64,000 bases of DNA from Castanea sativa (GCF_040712315.1 NC_134023.1:19234078-19298077); one strand, 5' to 3'; counted from the stretch's first letter, positions 20,538 to 36,300 are shown. Notes: generated from the sequence alone by a model not told the origin. Made by a program: numbers and translations.

Positions 20538-23500
20538 ATGTCGTCAGAGATTGTGGTTGCAGACCCTGGCTATGATTATGAAGGTGACCCTGGCACAGTC
20601 ACAGAGTACACAGCACCAACAACTGTTACAAGGTCAATTACTGTTGGTTCTGAACATGATATTGATCATCAATATGTCCCTGAGCCATTTGAGAGTGAAA
20701 GGCTGCCTCCCACTTTGGAATCCGGAATCCAAAGGTTTCTTCGTGTTGCTAATTTGATTGAAAGAGAGGAGCCTCGTATTGCTTATCTTTGTAAGTTCAA
20801 GAATTGTGTGAGTTTTTGGGCAATTGGGTTTGTTCTATATATTGATTTTATTGTGTTAATTACTAGTTCTTTGTTGGATATTATTAGCTTTGAATGTGAA
20901 AGAAGGTATAGAATGTTTTAGGCTAATTAATGCATGTTATGTTGGTTCACAAGTATTGAACAATGGGAGCAAAGAGTTTTTTTTTTTTTTTTCAATTATA
21001 ATTGTCAAAAATTAAGGAAAAAAAAACAAGGCTATACCATTCTTGTCCTAATTGAGGTTGAATGGGATGATTTTAATCACTATTTTGGACAAACCCATTT
21101 CCATAAATGGTATTTTATTAAACTTGGAGCAAGGCCAAATGATTGGATTAGGAACAACTGGAGTAGAGATTTTCTGTATACCTGAATTTCAAAGCTTAAT
21201 GATTTTTGAAGTAGCATTTCTTATTTTTGCTATCGTTGCTTCTTTTTCCTCAACAAGCAAAAGAGACAAATAATGTGTGTGGCATTATTTCACATGAATT
21301 TAAAGTACTTAAAAAAAACATTTTCTTATAAGAAGTTGGAATTAATGTGATCTAGATTGAGGGAGCCTCCCAGTAGCTTCTTTCTTTTCTTTGAATTGAC
21401 ACTTAGTAAGATGAGTAATTATTCAGCACCTCGGGAACAATGTTCTCTCCTCTCTCCTCTCACATGAATGGTGTGTCTCACTATGAGAGGAGAGAACATT
21501 GCTCCAGGAGTATTGAATAATTTTTCTAGAAGAAGGGGCTCTATGTCTAAACCAGCAGAACTTTATCCTGAAAAAGATTGAAGTTTTACTTAGAACTATG
21601 GTATAGTGTATTTTGCATTGCTTAGACAATTTTCCTTGGCAGGCCGCTTCCATGCCTTTACAATAGCACATTACACAGACCGCAATTCGAGCGGAAGGCG
21701 TGTTCGACAATTCAAAACGTCACTACTTCAACGACTTGAGCAGGTAGTAACCCTCATTGAAGCTAGCTTGTCCTATAAATCTGGGAAGTTCCTTCTTGGG
21801 TGGTTTCATAGATTTTCTTTTCTTACATCTTGCTTGCATATTGATATGTGGTCAACTAGCTTTATTTTTGTTTAGTCTTGTCTTGTATTCACCAGATAAT
21901 ATAAATACTTACAGTTTGCAAATGAAAGTTTGATTTTGTTTTTTAAGGTTCATGGTTATGATCTCTGCTGCTTACCTTAAGCATATAGCCCTGTCTTTAA
22001 CATAATTTTATGCTTCCCTTCCTTACCTCTCACACAGTTTGTCCATGCTAGAATAAAAGAGTGGAGCAAGAGTAAGATGAACCTGTAACATATCTATAAT
22101 AGTTTAACATTTAATTTAAAACATATTTGTTCTAGCCACAGAAGTAACAAAGAAACTTAATCCATTGGGGAATGTTTCTAGCTTCCCCGTTTACTACTTT
22201 CATTCTTTCAAAACCTTCCACTAAATTACTTAATGAAATTAAAAAAAAAAAAATCTCCACTAAATCAGTTTCTTTTAGTTACTTAAAGTTTAATCCATGG
22301 TCAAAGTTAAAGCTCATAACTTAAACCTCTCTTAAACTTTCAGAAGGTGATTATGTTAGTGATTAAGAGAAGTACAAATTAAGATTGATGGTTGAGATGA
22401 TGCTCCAAATCACTTTTTCACCACTAATGTCATACCAACTGCTTATATTGGATTACATGTCATTGTATTATGCTCCTTATCTGGAAACCAATTTAGGCAG
22501 AACTTCCTTAGTTGTGAAGCAATGCAGTTTCCCTTTTTGTGAGCTTTTGGAACATTAAGAGCATTACCAAGCATAATTATTTTCTGGAGTATCATATTTT
22601 CCAACCGTGTCTATTCCCCTTTATTTCTTTGTTTCATTTCAGCATTTTCCGTTCTAAATTTCCATGTCTCTCGTCTTTGTTGAAATCATAGGATGAAAGA
22701 ATCACACATATGAAAAGGAAAGAAAAGACTGATATACGTGAACTCAAACGTGTATATCATGCATACAAAGATCTGATCAAACCTGGTGGAGTACTTGATT
22801 TAGAAATCAGGTAATCAAGACTCTTTTTTAGGTTATGTGTGCTTCTGTTCAAGTAAATTTAAAGTGTTCCAGGTTGTGTACCCCAAGCCTAATTAATCTG
22901 AGGGCTTTATTTCAATTAGTGACAAAGAGAGGTGGATTCATGCACGTTATATTGCTTCTGTTTTGTTCGAAGTGTTGGAGGCAGTTACGAATGCAGTTGA
23001 TCCTCAGGTGCTCCACCCCCCAACCCCCCCCCCCCCCTTCCTTTCCTCTCTTGTGTATTCGTTTCTCTTTTATTTTGTTTCTAGTTTTTTTGGACTTAAC
23101 AAAACATTTACAGTTCCAAATGAGATATAATTTTTTTTCTTAGTTTGATTTTTTTGTTACCTCACAATAGGCCCTTGCTGGTAGAGAGAGCATCCACACA
23201 AATTTTGAGTACAACATTCTGCCACTTGATAATGGAAGCATCCAGCAAACGATTATGCAACTACCTGAGGTCTGTTGCTGTATGGATAATCTAAAATTTT
23301 TTTTTTCCATTAATCTGCTGAGTGATCATATCAGGGCATGGTGCTTCTTGCCTAAGTTGTAGTACAGTCGAATAAGTATGCTAATACACTAATGAAATGA
23401 TACAGATCGTGGCTGCAATTGCAGCCATCCGCAATATTCGTGGTTTACCTTCAGTCCAAGATTTTCAGAAACAGGGGAGAGTTAGAGATTTGCTTGACTT

Positions 23501-26500
23501 TCTTCAGTATTGGTTTGGATTTCAGGTTATTTATTCTTGATTTTTAGTTTTACTTCCTTTCTTATTCTTCTATACTGTATCACATGGTTTCACAACACAT
23601 ATGAAATTAACAACTTGGAACTTGATGAAATAGTCCTCAATTTTCTAAGCTGCCGCTTTCAGACACTGAAGATTTTCCCTGATATCATTACTGTGTTTTG
23701 ATCAGGAAGATAATGTAGCTAACCAGAGGGAGCATCTGATTCTACTCCTTGCTAACAAGCACATTCGGCAAACAAATCTGAAGACATCTAACTCAAAGGT
23801 GTCTTTTTTATTAGCTTGTAAATTTTGATTTTACTTTTTTACTCTGTAATGTCTGATAATCTTATTTTGACAGTTAGTAGATGGTGCTGTGGATGAATTG
23901 ATGGCAAAGTTCTTTAAAAATTACATAAACTGGTGCAAATTTTTGGGGAGAGAAAGCAACATCAAGTAAGATATGTGATCTAGTGTGCTCCTTTCTTTGC
24001 ATCAAAGAGAATATAAATCTTAGTCCTTTGTTCTTATGTTAACAAAATAATGTAACTTCCTATCTTTCTTACTCGTAGTTGTTATTTTTGGAAAAATATT
24101 GCAATTAATTTATTTCTTATTGCTTGTTTATTTTGTTAAATATCCTTTTTGTCATATGCTCATTGTCTGTTTTCCCACTTCTCTCTTTATTTTTCACAAC
24201 TTTTTTTTAATAATTTATTTTAGTTCTTCAGTTTATTTTTTTCCTACAATAAATTATTTGTCTGTGCAGGTTGCCTTTGGTGAAACAGGAAGCACATCAA
24301 TATAAACTCTTATACATTGGGCTTTACGTTCTTATATGGGGGGAGGCTGCAAACTTGCGTTTCATGCCAGAGTGCCTCTGTTATATTTTTCACCATGTGA
24401 GCTGAAACTTTATTGCTGTTCTCAGTGTAAATAATCTTAGCTTGGTCTTTTTATTGTAGGTTGAACTTGAAGTACACCTTTAAATGTTTTCATATCAATA
24501 GTACAAAATATTGTTAACTTGATTAGCTAGGAAGCTCAAATACATATATGGGATACATATACGATACATTCTGGACATGGTGATATGTCATTTCTTTCAA
24601 ATTTAGGATATGATACTGTAGGGATACTTTAATTAATCATTATATAAGTATTTTTAAAACATATTATGCTATGTTAGAGTTTAACGATCAACAACAAATT
24701 CTAAAGGGTGTAAAATATGTCTAAATAATGAAACAAATTTAGAAGCTTTTCATAGAGAGAAAGTGAGTGAGAGGGAGAGTTAAAATAATTGGATACGTCT
24801 CCAATACACAGCTGCTAGTTTGAAATATCCATGCTTCTTAGTTTATTAGAAAATTTATTCTTGGGTTTGAAAGCAAACTACACTAACCAAAAAATCCAGA
24901 CAAAACCTGTTTGTTTGAGTACTCCTGGAAACTGTTGGAATATATTAGACCATGGTTTCTGAAAGGCTCCATTGTATTATTATCTCACCTACATCTTTGC
25001 AGCATTTATATTAAGAATACACCAGTTCTATTACATTGAACTTAAACAAAAGTTTGTTACAACAATGCAGAAGGACATAGGCACATTAAGACATCTCTAA
25101 GTTTCTTATTATTAGCATTAGAATTTTGGTTATATAATTGAATTCATCATTTTCTAATTGCTCAAGTTTTTGGGAGAATTAGTAATTTATCATGGTATCA
25201 AATCTCTTGATACCACTCTACCTCCTATTCATAAGTTAAAAAACCCATTCATTAGGCTCCATTTATTATTCAATTTGGGACTTCACTCACACGTGTAACC
25301 CAACAATGATGCCTTATATAAATGCTTGGCTATGAGCAAACAGCACTAAGGACACATTTGCTTTATTAATTTCCAAAAAATCATTGTCTGGTCTGTTCTG
25401 TCTTTCTAGATTATAATTCTTTTGAATTAACTTCTGAATCTGTTTGAAGGAATTATGGAAGCCTTTCATTATATAGTGACTTTCAATTCCGCATACAATA
25501 TGTGGCAAGAAAATCTGAATTCTTTTAATTCTTCTGCCATTGTATCATCAAACTATTTGAAATTTCATATTAACATACATGATAATTAACTTTTGAGCAT
25601 GACTATAGTTTAGTACATAGAACTAGTATTTAGTCTAATGGTCAATTAAAGTATACGATAAGATATACCTCTTGAGCTATTCACTAATTGAGCAACTAGT
25701 GTCTTTATTAAACTTGATGCTTTCCTTTGCACTCTTAAGTTATACATTTAACGTAATGCATGTGAAAATTAATTTACAGATTAATGTTTCATGTCTTATT
25801 ATTCATTTTATTTCGTTATTTGATTAAGATGGCATATGAGTTGCATGGTATGTTAAGTGGTGATCTGAACTTAACAACTTGGGAGAAGGTTATGCCAGCA
25901 TATGGAGGACAGCCAGAATCCTTCCTTAACAATGTAGTTACCCCCATATACAGGGTTATAAGTGAGGTACTTCTTGATTGTACACTATTACTGTATTTGT
26001 TCCTGACCTAGAACTGATTTTCTTGTCTTTTTCTTTTAGTCTTATTTTATGTAACTAATTTTCTTGTCCAAAACTGAAGGAAGCAAAGAGAAGCAAAAAT
26101 GGGACAGCTGACCATTCTACATGGAGAAACTACGATGATCTGAATGAGTATTTCTGGTTAGAATAATTCTGTGTGTGTTTGCCAAGTTGGGTTCAAGAAA
26201 TTAGAAGAAGGTAGTTATATCTACAATTTCTGCAGGTCTCCTGATTGTTTTCAAATTGGTTGGCCCATGCGTCTGGACCACAATTTCTTTTGTGTACAAC
26301 CTTCAAACAAACCTAAAGCTAAGAAAACTCCGGTATCACATAATACCGTAGAAGAAAGGATGAATAGAGAAGTGAATGAAGATGAAGAACTAGGGGTAAA
26401 TTATGTTTATTACTACTACTATTATTGCAATAAATAGTATAATATTTTCCTTATTTCTAAATGATATATATATATAACTTGTTAAAGAGACAAAGCATGT

Positions 26501-29500
26501 TTTTACTAGTATAGACATAGATATATAAGTGGTTGTATAATTCTGTCTTCATTTAATAAAATATTAATTATCTATATAAAAATAAATATATAAGTTTCTG
26601 TTTTGTTTCACGTGATATAATAATTTACTTTCTAGTTTCTAGTACTTTCTTATGTCCTACCTGGATATAATATGACATGAATGGCTGTTTGGTCTGCACA
26701 GTGAGAATCTCGGAGAAGTCTCTGGGTTCAAGAATTTTGATAGCAAAATTCACTGTTTCTGGCTTGCTTAAGAGATGGAAACCTGTAATTTAAAAAACTG
26801 GCCATTTTTCTATCACATGAAATGATACATGATTCCGGAATTAATTCTCAGCTAATGCTAGGATCTAATATATTATGCGTGATCCTTCTTAGGTGGAAAT
26901 AGATTGTGGCATCAACATTATAAATATTATAGCATATTCATTATAGAAACACATTTGGAACCAAAATTTTAAAAAATGTTTGTATCTTTGATAAACACTA
27001 TAGAACTATCTTGCTTCAAGTTATTGGATGCATGAATTTCAATGGAGTTTATCCTATGTGACTAGTATGGAACAGTAAGATTGCTTTCACCTACTCTTCC
27101 TCAGCTAAGGCTGTTCTTATCTTTTGTAAATACAAGACCAATACTTCTAGTTCTGCCTTTTTTTTTTTTTTCCAATTGGCATGGGAAAAAGAATATTATT
27201 TATGGATTTTTTCTTCCAATTGCATGACTCTTCTGCTTTAGTTGATACTCTATTCTTAAAGTCTCTCGCATATTCTTTTCCCACAGGTAACTATGGAGGA
27301 AGTTCAAGAAAAAAAATGGTTAGGGAAGACAAATTTTGTAGAGATCCGTTCATTTTGGCAGATTTTTAGGAGTTTTGATAGAATGTGGAGTTTTTTCATT
27401 CTATCCCTTCAGGTGTGTCTAGAACCTATTATGCATGCCTTTTGGATTGCATGCTTCTTGTGATGGTTTTGCCATATTGATTGATAATTTCTGTTCTTCC
27501 TAGGCAATGATAATTATGGCGTACCATGATGTGGCATCTCCACTTCAGATGTTTGACACAGTAATATTTGAGGACATTCTGAGCATCTTCATTACCTCTG
27601 CCATACTTAACCTCATTCAAGGTATGATACCAGCATCTTACTGTGGGATTATTAAAACAGATAAGGTGAAAAAAAAAAATTTACTAGGTTCTACAAAATT
27701 TTACCTCTTTTTCCTAATTTCCTCTTAACCCAATTGTAATATTTATCAAAAGATTGGCATTGAGTCACCATATGTTTGGTTTATGTGCATAAACCATCAC
27801 AAAAGCTTTTTTAAAGGTGCCTGTTATGTTTTAATGGGTTTGCTGTCAGAAGCAGCTATATTTGGTGTTGCTTTATATATCAAACCCATTTTTTCTTAGA
27901 CTTCAATGTACCTTATGAAATTCACTGACTGGTTGTCTTCTTTTCCCAATTTCCCTAAAGGTCCTTGGCTGTTCTTCCTACTTTGTGTTCTGGTATCAGA
28001 AGACAACATGCAGTATTTACAGCAATGTAACATTGTTTGTTTTGGCAGGATAGTTTAGCATGTGTAATGGTTGTACTATTATCCTTCAAACAAAAAAGAT
28101 ATTTTCTCATAAAAACTAACCTATTTCATGAACATGTTCTTTTTTCGTTTCTCTGAAAAGTGTATAAATTTTGAAGATAGTGGGCTCTCTTTAGTGCCAT
28201 ATCTTCTAGTCATCTTTCCATTTTAGATATTGTTACCACCTAAGATTTTTTTTTACCTAATTAATCCTGGTAGGCTATCTAAAATATCATCTGTTACTTG
28301 AGTAAATCTTTTAAGTAGGTCATTCTCTACTATGGTCCTTTTTTTTAATTTAAATACGTTATACTTAATGTTAAGAAGTATAGAAAGAAGTAAAGAAAAC
28401 ATCTGTAAGTGTTTATTTCTTTTTCAAACCATATGCACCCTTCAAATTTCATCTAAAAGGTGGTCTTTCAAGCTTTATGCACTAGCCAATTTTTAAAACT
28501 CTCGAACAGATTTCTTTATATGGAAGAAAGTCAAGAGACATATTATACATTTCTCACTTTTAAGTCAATATTCCAGATGAGGTCTTTCTCTGGTATGGTA
28601 ACAACATCACGTTAAAAAGTCGGAGGTTTTGGTTGAAATTTTTTGGTTTTTATTTTTATATTTATTTAAGTCCGAGTTCAGAAAAGCATCTATCACCTGG
28701 CCAGATAGGGAGTAAGAGCTACTAGCCTAGATTGATGGCTAAAAGATATATGTGCTTGCAGCAATTCTTGACATTACCTGTACATGGAAAGCTAGAGGCA
28801 CAATGGGATTCTCTCAGAAGAGGAAACATGTGATGAAGATGGCTGTTGCATTGATTTGGACTCTCATTCTTCCTCTGTGCTATGCTAAATCTAGAAGAAA
28901 ATACACTTGTTATTCCACACAATATGGGAGCTGGCTTGGAGAATGGTGCTTTTCTTCCTATATGGTTGCCGTTGCAATTTACTTGACGACAAATGCGGTT
29001 GACATGGTGTTGTTTTTCGTTCCTGCTGTTAGCAAGTATATTGAGGTCTCAAACTACCGGATATGGACAGTTTTAAGATGGTGGACTCAGGTAAGTTCAC
29101 AATATATCTTAGTGACTTTCTTGCAATATTCAAGTCAATATTTTGCTGTTGAATCTGGGGTTTCATACATGTAATAAGATGCGACTTATAAGATCATGAT
29201 GCCATACAATTACTGTTATCACTAGGAAGATCTAATTTGCCCTTTTAATATCGTTGAGATTATATCCATCTCAGAACTTCAGTTTTAATTAATGTATCTT
29301 TGATTCTTTATCATACTTTCTTCATTGTTCACTATGACAGGATGGTGGGACTAGCTATGTGTACTTCTAGTCACACATTCCTCTTTCAGCCTTCTTTTCT
29401 CTAGAGAATTTTGTGGATATTGTTTGATGTGGAAAAAGTGGTACAATAGAAATTAACTGAAATTTTTTTGATAATTTGATACATATGTCATACGAGAAAA

Positions 29501-30276
29501 TTTAGTAATTCAAAAGTGGCATTCATTTGGAGTTTTCTTCTTAAATGCGGTGAAGATAAATCATTATCATACTTGAGTTTCTCTAACCCCCATCCCCCCC
29601 CCCTCCAACTTCGTAGTTTTATGATGCATATGAGTTATCTTATGTTTTCAATTTTATTGAGCTTGGTTTTGTTGACTTTGCGATTTTTGTTTTTGAAAAT
29701 TTTGTTTTTTATCATGTAGCCTGGAATATATGTTGGACGTGGGATGCAAGAAAGCCAAGTTTCAGTTGTGAAGTATATACTATATAGCCATTCTACATTT
29801 TGTTGGTACTGTACTTATGTAAATTTTTTCCTAATATATCCTTTTTCTTGCTATATAGGTATACAATTTTTTGGATACTAGTATTGTTAAGCAAATTTTT
29901 GTTCAGCTACTTTTTTGAGGTGAGTAGTAATGTGACTGTCTATATTATGAGATGACAATAAAATATTGTGATTTGTAATAAGTCTCATGAGATAAATTAA
30001 ACTTGATCCACCTTCTCCAGTGGTTTATATTTATTCATGACTGTAAATCTAATGTCTCTGCATGGTTGTGTAATTCGAGAATATGCAAAACCTATCCACA
30101 TAAACTGGTACTTGGTTCAGCATTCATGTCAAAGACTTGATGTGTTTACTATTTTCAAACATGGTAGCACCCATTTCTCATTGGCTCCATTATGAGTGCT
30201 GTAGGGAAAGGTCTCAGAATTATGTTGAGGATCATCAATTCCAAAACTCTAAGCTATTAAGCATAGGTCACAAAGT

Positions 30277-30309
<33 letters not shown>

Positions 30310-33300
30310 CGAAAAAAAAGGTTGGTGCTAATGAGGATCACTAAGCTTGAACGAAAGGCCTCACTTGCAACCTTGCTATGGTAGAAGTATCAATCTTTAA
30401 AGTCTAAGCTATTCAGAATGTTAGAAACAATCAGTACCAAGAATTTAAGCTGTCAGGAAGTAGACCAATAATGCATATTATGCACATACTAACGAAGAAA
30501 TTAGCATGGGGCTCCAATGCTCCCAAAAATTAAAAAAACCATAAAAATTAAAAAAGAGTATTCAACTGAGGAGAAATTGAATCTTCACTAAATATTTTCT
30601 TCTTTTTAATTTTCATATTATTGTTACTGAAGCTTTAAAAGTGCAATGTTATCTCTCATTAGTCAGATTTATTGTGTCAAACAGTATATGCTATCTTTCT
30701 CATTTCAACCATATTTAGAAATGCTCACATGCGAGTTCTCTAATTATCAGTTGTTTCTTATTACCAATATAAAAATGCAGATAAGACCACTCATGGCACC
30801 AACAAAACAAATCATGAAAATTGGTGTGAAAAATTATGAATGGCATGAGCTCTTCCCAAAAGGTAGTTGTTATTTCTTTCTATGTTGTGAGCCAAAAGAG
30901 TAAATTTGAATACCATTGATGTCAACATGTCTGATAAAAATTTGTTCTCCTGTTGCAGTCAAAAGTAATGCTGGTGCAATTGTTGCTGTATGGGCTCCCA
31001 TAATAGTTGTGAGTTTGATTACAATATCTATAACAGTCCTTTTGATGGTCTACATTTAGAAGTCTGAGATGGAAACAAGATCGCTGTCAATTATAAAAGT
31101 ACAAAAGTCAATCAATGAAACTGAACCCTTCTTAGAATGATATTGAAAGCTCTGGGAAAAGCATACTTTTATCTTGCATGATATTTCTGATACTTGGACA
31201 TTCATTTATTCTGTATTTTGTTTATTCTAGGTGTATTTTATGGACACACAGATATGGTATTCTGTTTTCTGTACAATCTTTGGTGGAGTTTATGGAATTT
31301 TGCATCACCTTGGTGAGGTAAGAAGTACATTTCTTATCAAAGTAATGTGATCATGGTCTCACTCTTCTTGTTTCTTACAGATTCGGACATTGGGAATGCT
31401 GAGAAGCAGATTCCACTCCTTGCCTCATGCATTCAATGTATGCCTTATCCCACCCTCATCCAGGAATGATCAGAAGAAAAGAATTGGTTTCTTTCAAAAA
31501 CGATTTCAGAGGGTATGAGGTTTTCACAATGCAATGTTATAGAATTACTTTAAGTATCTCTTTCTTTACTTGTCTGATGATTAAACTGATTGTCTCAGGT
31601 ATTGAAAAATGGAAAAATTGACGATTCCAGGTTTGCTCTACTATGGAACCAAATTGTTAGTCATTTTCGATCAGAGGATTTGATAAGCAACAGGTGATTT
31701 ATTTGTTTCAATTTTTTTTTTTTTGCACTGTTGTGTGATGCATGAGAAAATACATGAAGCGGGTATGTTTTTATGAGCAGGGAGTTGGATTTGATGAGAA
31801 TTCCTATGTCAGCAGAAATATTTTCTGGCATTGTTCGTTGGCCTGTTTTCCTCCTTGCTTATAAGGTATATTGCTTATATTTTACTGTCTCTGATTTTGC
31901 TCTGTGTTGTTTTTCACTTGTAAACATGTCTTCCTATTTATACTAGTTTTCAACAGCCTTGAGCATTGCAAAAGATTTTAAGGGAAAGGATGGGGCTCTT
32001 TTCCAAAAGATTAAGAAAGATAAGTACATGTATTCTGCTGTAACGGAGTGCTATGAGTCATTGAAGTACATACTTCAAATTCTTGTTGTGGGCAATCTGG
32101 AAAAAAGGTAGAGATGACAACATTTTTGGTCAAAAATACTGTTCCATATAAAATTTTTTGTGGATAGAAATTTTTTATAGATTTAGCTAGTATTTTATGG
32201 CAAATTTTTACTTCTTTTGTCCCCCCTCCCACCCCTGTGGGTCCTTGGTAGGCAAATGTAGTGAGAGTTGTGTATGCCATTTTGCTAGCTCCTCACTTCT
32301 AACCTTTTTCCTTGCGAATGCAATGCTATATTCTGCATCACTTTCCAGGATAATATCTGCCATAGTAAATGCAATCGAAGAAAGCATTGGAAGATCAAGT
32401 CTTCTTCAGGACTTCAAGATGAAAGAACTACCAACTGTATTAACAAAATGTATCGAATTAGCTGAACTTCTGGTAATTGTTGTATCCACCGCAAAGCTAC
32501 TATAATAATGTTTATAATGAATTTTTTAGTCAATACTTGATATCAGATTGACTTTTAGTATCAAATGTTTTAAGATCGAGGGAAATGAAAGCCATCATGA
32601 TAAAGTTGTGAAAGCTCTCCAAGATATTTTTGAGCTTGTAACCAATGATGTGATTAATGATTCCAGGTTTGGTGTGCTTAGACTTTAGTACCATCTTTGG
32701 GTTTATTATTATTATTATTATCATCAAGATAGATTAATTCCTAATGCTCAAGTTCACTATTTTTCATTTTAAATGTGGGCAGAATATTGGACTTTCTCTA
32801 CTCATCCCAGAAGATAGAGGGTGATTTCAATGATATTGCACCACAATTATTTGCATCATTTGCTGACAAGAAATCTATCCATTTCCCCTTGCCAGATAGC
32901 AATCCATTGGATGAACAGGTGATTGTGATGTTCGTTACTTCTTTCAATAATGTTTTCCTTTAATTCTTCTTTTTAGTTGCTTGGGCTTGTTCATCATACC
33001 TAGGCTTCAATCATTTATTTGGTTTGTAATCTTGGAAGCATGGTTTCTTTATAATAGCCACTGTACCGGTTTGGCCGTATGTGATATGTATCTGATACAT
33101 CACATTGGCATACACCACTGCTGCTTGATGTTTGCATCAGTCATATCTATCCATATCTCTTGTTCACATCAGTATTTCATGGCTTGTTATCTTTTACATG
33201 CACAGCTTTGCCTGTCCACTTCCTCAATACATGGATTAGCATTATATAATATGCGGCCTGCAGTTGTGTGTAAGAATTAGATAAATACTAATTAAAGTTT

Positions 33301-36300
33301 TCAATGGCAGATCAAGCGTTTTCATTTGTTGCTTACCATCAAAGACACTGCAATGGACATTCCTTCAAACTTAGAGGCAAGGAGGCGTATTTCATTCTTT
33401 GCTACTTCTCTCTTTATGGATATGCCCAGTGCTCCTAAAGTACGGAATATGCTTTCATTCAGGTCAAATTTGTTATCTCCCATTTTTGTTCTTGGTACAT
33501 TCAACATGTGTTTACTTCATGTATGTACTTTCTAGGCCACTTCATTTCTATATACAACAATGTAATTAGTTCTCTTTGCAGAAGTTTTGTTTTGTTTTTT
33601 GTTTTTTGTTTTTTTTAAATTGCTGAATAGAATGAAAATATAATTGTCAAAAGTATTGAAACTAATGCTAATTATCCTACTTTTATGGGCACCATGTGGT
33701 CCATATCTCCGACTTATGCTTCAGAAGAAATATATCTAAAATATTTTTTTTTTAGTTATGACTTTTCCTGTTCTTGATGCTTGGGTCTAAAGTTCATAAT
33801 TTGTTTTCCTTTCCATATGATCTGTACAATTTCCCAGTTATGGTGCAATATGAAATATTAAAAGTACTAAAATATAAGGATAAAAAATTATGAAGGCTAA
33901 GTAGGCAAACACTAGATTTTGGAATCAGCGAAGAATAACATTCCATATAGGATCAAGATGAGGAGTGATTGTCATTACTTGCACCTCATAGGATTTCAAA
34001 GAGCACTTGTAGGTAGAAGAAAGCACTATGCCTTTTTTTTTTTTCAAGGTTATTAGAGAGAGCTGACTTATTAAAATATTATGAGAGCTCTTGTGAGTTG
34101 TTGGTGGTAAGATTATGTTATAATTTATTTCATTGAGAAAAACCAAACATCCAAATTATAAGGCCACTTTAACAAATTGGGTTGCAAAGGACTCAATTTA
34201 AAATTTAATCAGTCACTAAAATAGATTGACCAAAATAAGAGTTGAAGGACATGTATTATGGTATCTGTAGAACCATGTAATCAACCCCTTTATTTGCATG
34301 AATGCATTTTACAAAGAAACAGAAGTTACATCTCTTTTCCATTTCTGTTGAGAGTCCTTATTAGTTTACCCACCCCTTAGGAAACTGAAAATTGTTTAGT
34401 TCCTACAAGATGCTCATATTGAAAATGCCCAATAAGCAAGTATTTTGGAACATGATGATATGGTAGGTCACAGTTTTAGAACTCATATTATGTAACTTGT
34501 TCAATCTGCTACAAATCAATGATTGCTGGAAATAATAGCTTAATAATTGTGTGTTTAAATAAAAAGTTTATTTAGGTGCAGGCATTGTGAAAATTGATCA
34601 GATAAATATCATACTCTTTTAGGAAGAAAGCAAAATCCTTGTTAAAGTATTCACACTGTTAGAGTCCAAATTGTTGAATGTCTTCCCTCACAGGCACATC
34701 ACTAACTAGCCAGTGTTTATGCATTTAAAGAGTAACACATGTTCATTTTTCACTTGGCGTATCTGTGAAAGTAGTATAAGAATTCTAGTATGTCATAACT
34801 CATAAGTGATGAGATTTTAATATACAATAAAGCAATTTCTTAAATCTTATCATTCTATTCTATTCTTTTCCCCACTTTTTGTGGAGTTATATAAACATCT
34901 ACTCTAATCTTTATAGTTGTTCTTATTGGTACAGTGTCATAACTCCACACTACATGGAAGATATTAATTTTTCAAAAAAGGAGCTTTATTCAAGCAAGCA
35001 AGGGGTTTCCATAATCTTTTATATGAAAAAGATATTTCCAGGTTACTATAAGATTGGATTTTGTTCATATATTTTAGTCATATCTATTCTGATTCAACTC
35101 TTAGCTCACAGCTATTTCTTATCCTTTTTCTTAGATGAGTGGAAAAACTTTTTGGAACGCATGGGTTGTGAAGAGCTGGATGTTGAATCAAAGGATGATG
35201 AATCAAAGGAGGAGCTTAGGGAGGAAGAGTCAAAGGAGCAGCTTGGGGAGGAAGAGCCAAAGGAGGAGCTTAGGGAGGAAGTGCGAAACTGGGCTTCATT
35301 CAGAGGACAAACATTAAGTAGAACAGGTGAATGAAAAAGGCTAGAAATCTTTGTAACGTTGGATAGTTATACTAAACATAAGATTATGTAATTGTACTCA
35401 TTATATTCTCCATTTTATCTTGTGGTTATTGCAGTTAGAGGAATGATGTACTATAGAGAAGCCTTAAAATTACAAGCATTTATTGACATGGCTCCAGAGG
35501 AAGGTTTGTGATTGTAAATATGGCTCATAATATTCAGGTGTCTTTGTTTGAAATGCGATCATCAATGCATTATATCTTTAATAGAGTGATAGGCCATATG
35601 ATGCCTTACTAGCTATGCTTGAGATTATTTTTGAACAATGGTTTGACTACAATCTTTTGCCACTTACTGATTATTCTCGTCCAGATATTCTTGATGGTTA
35701 TGATACTGCTGGAAAAGGAAACCCTACATTCTCAGCTCAACTAGATGCACTAGCAGACATGAAATTCACATACGTTATTTCTTGTCAATCATTTGGATCA
35801 CAAAAAGCTTCTGGAGATCCCCATGCAGATGACATAATTGACTTGATGAAGAAGTACTCCTTTACCCAAAAAAGAAATGATTGCAGAAGTATTCAATCTG
35901 TATATGTTATATATAAAAGTAGAAGTCATATAACTCACAATATGCACTTATTGCTTGAAGGTATCCATCTCTCCGTGTTGCTTATGTTGAGGAGAAAGAA
36001 GAGATTGTTTCAGGAAAACCTCGAAAGGTTTATTCTTCATTGTTGGTTAAAGCTGCCAATGGTTATGAACAGGTAATATTAGGCTTTGTACTTTAAATGC
36101 ATGATTGCATCCTCACACTGTTTCTTCTTAGAGTGAATTATTAAATCTAATTACATATATAAATAAACATTTAGTTGTTGAGTATGCTGTTATCTTTTAT
36201 AGGTTATATATCGCATAAAGCTTCCAGGCCCACCAGATATTGGAGAAGGGAAGCCTGAAAATCAAAACCATGCCATAATCTTCACTCGTGGTGAAGCTCT

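Noticed and set aside
32530..32574. Alternative start of callose synthase exon 26 at 32530
   Set aside because: It is in frame but would need a 57-nt intron and adds 15 residues without family resemblance. Acceptor AAG at 32574 gives a 102-nt intron and the expected spacing before KALQDIFELV.
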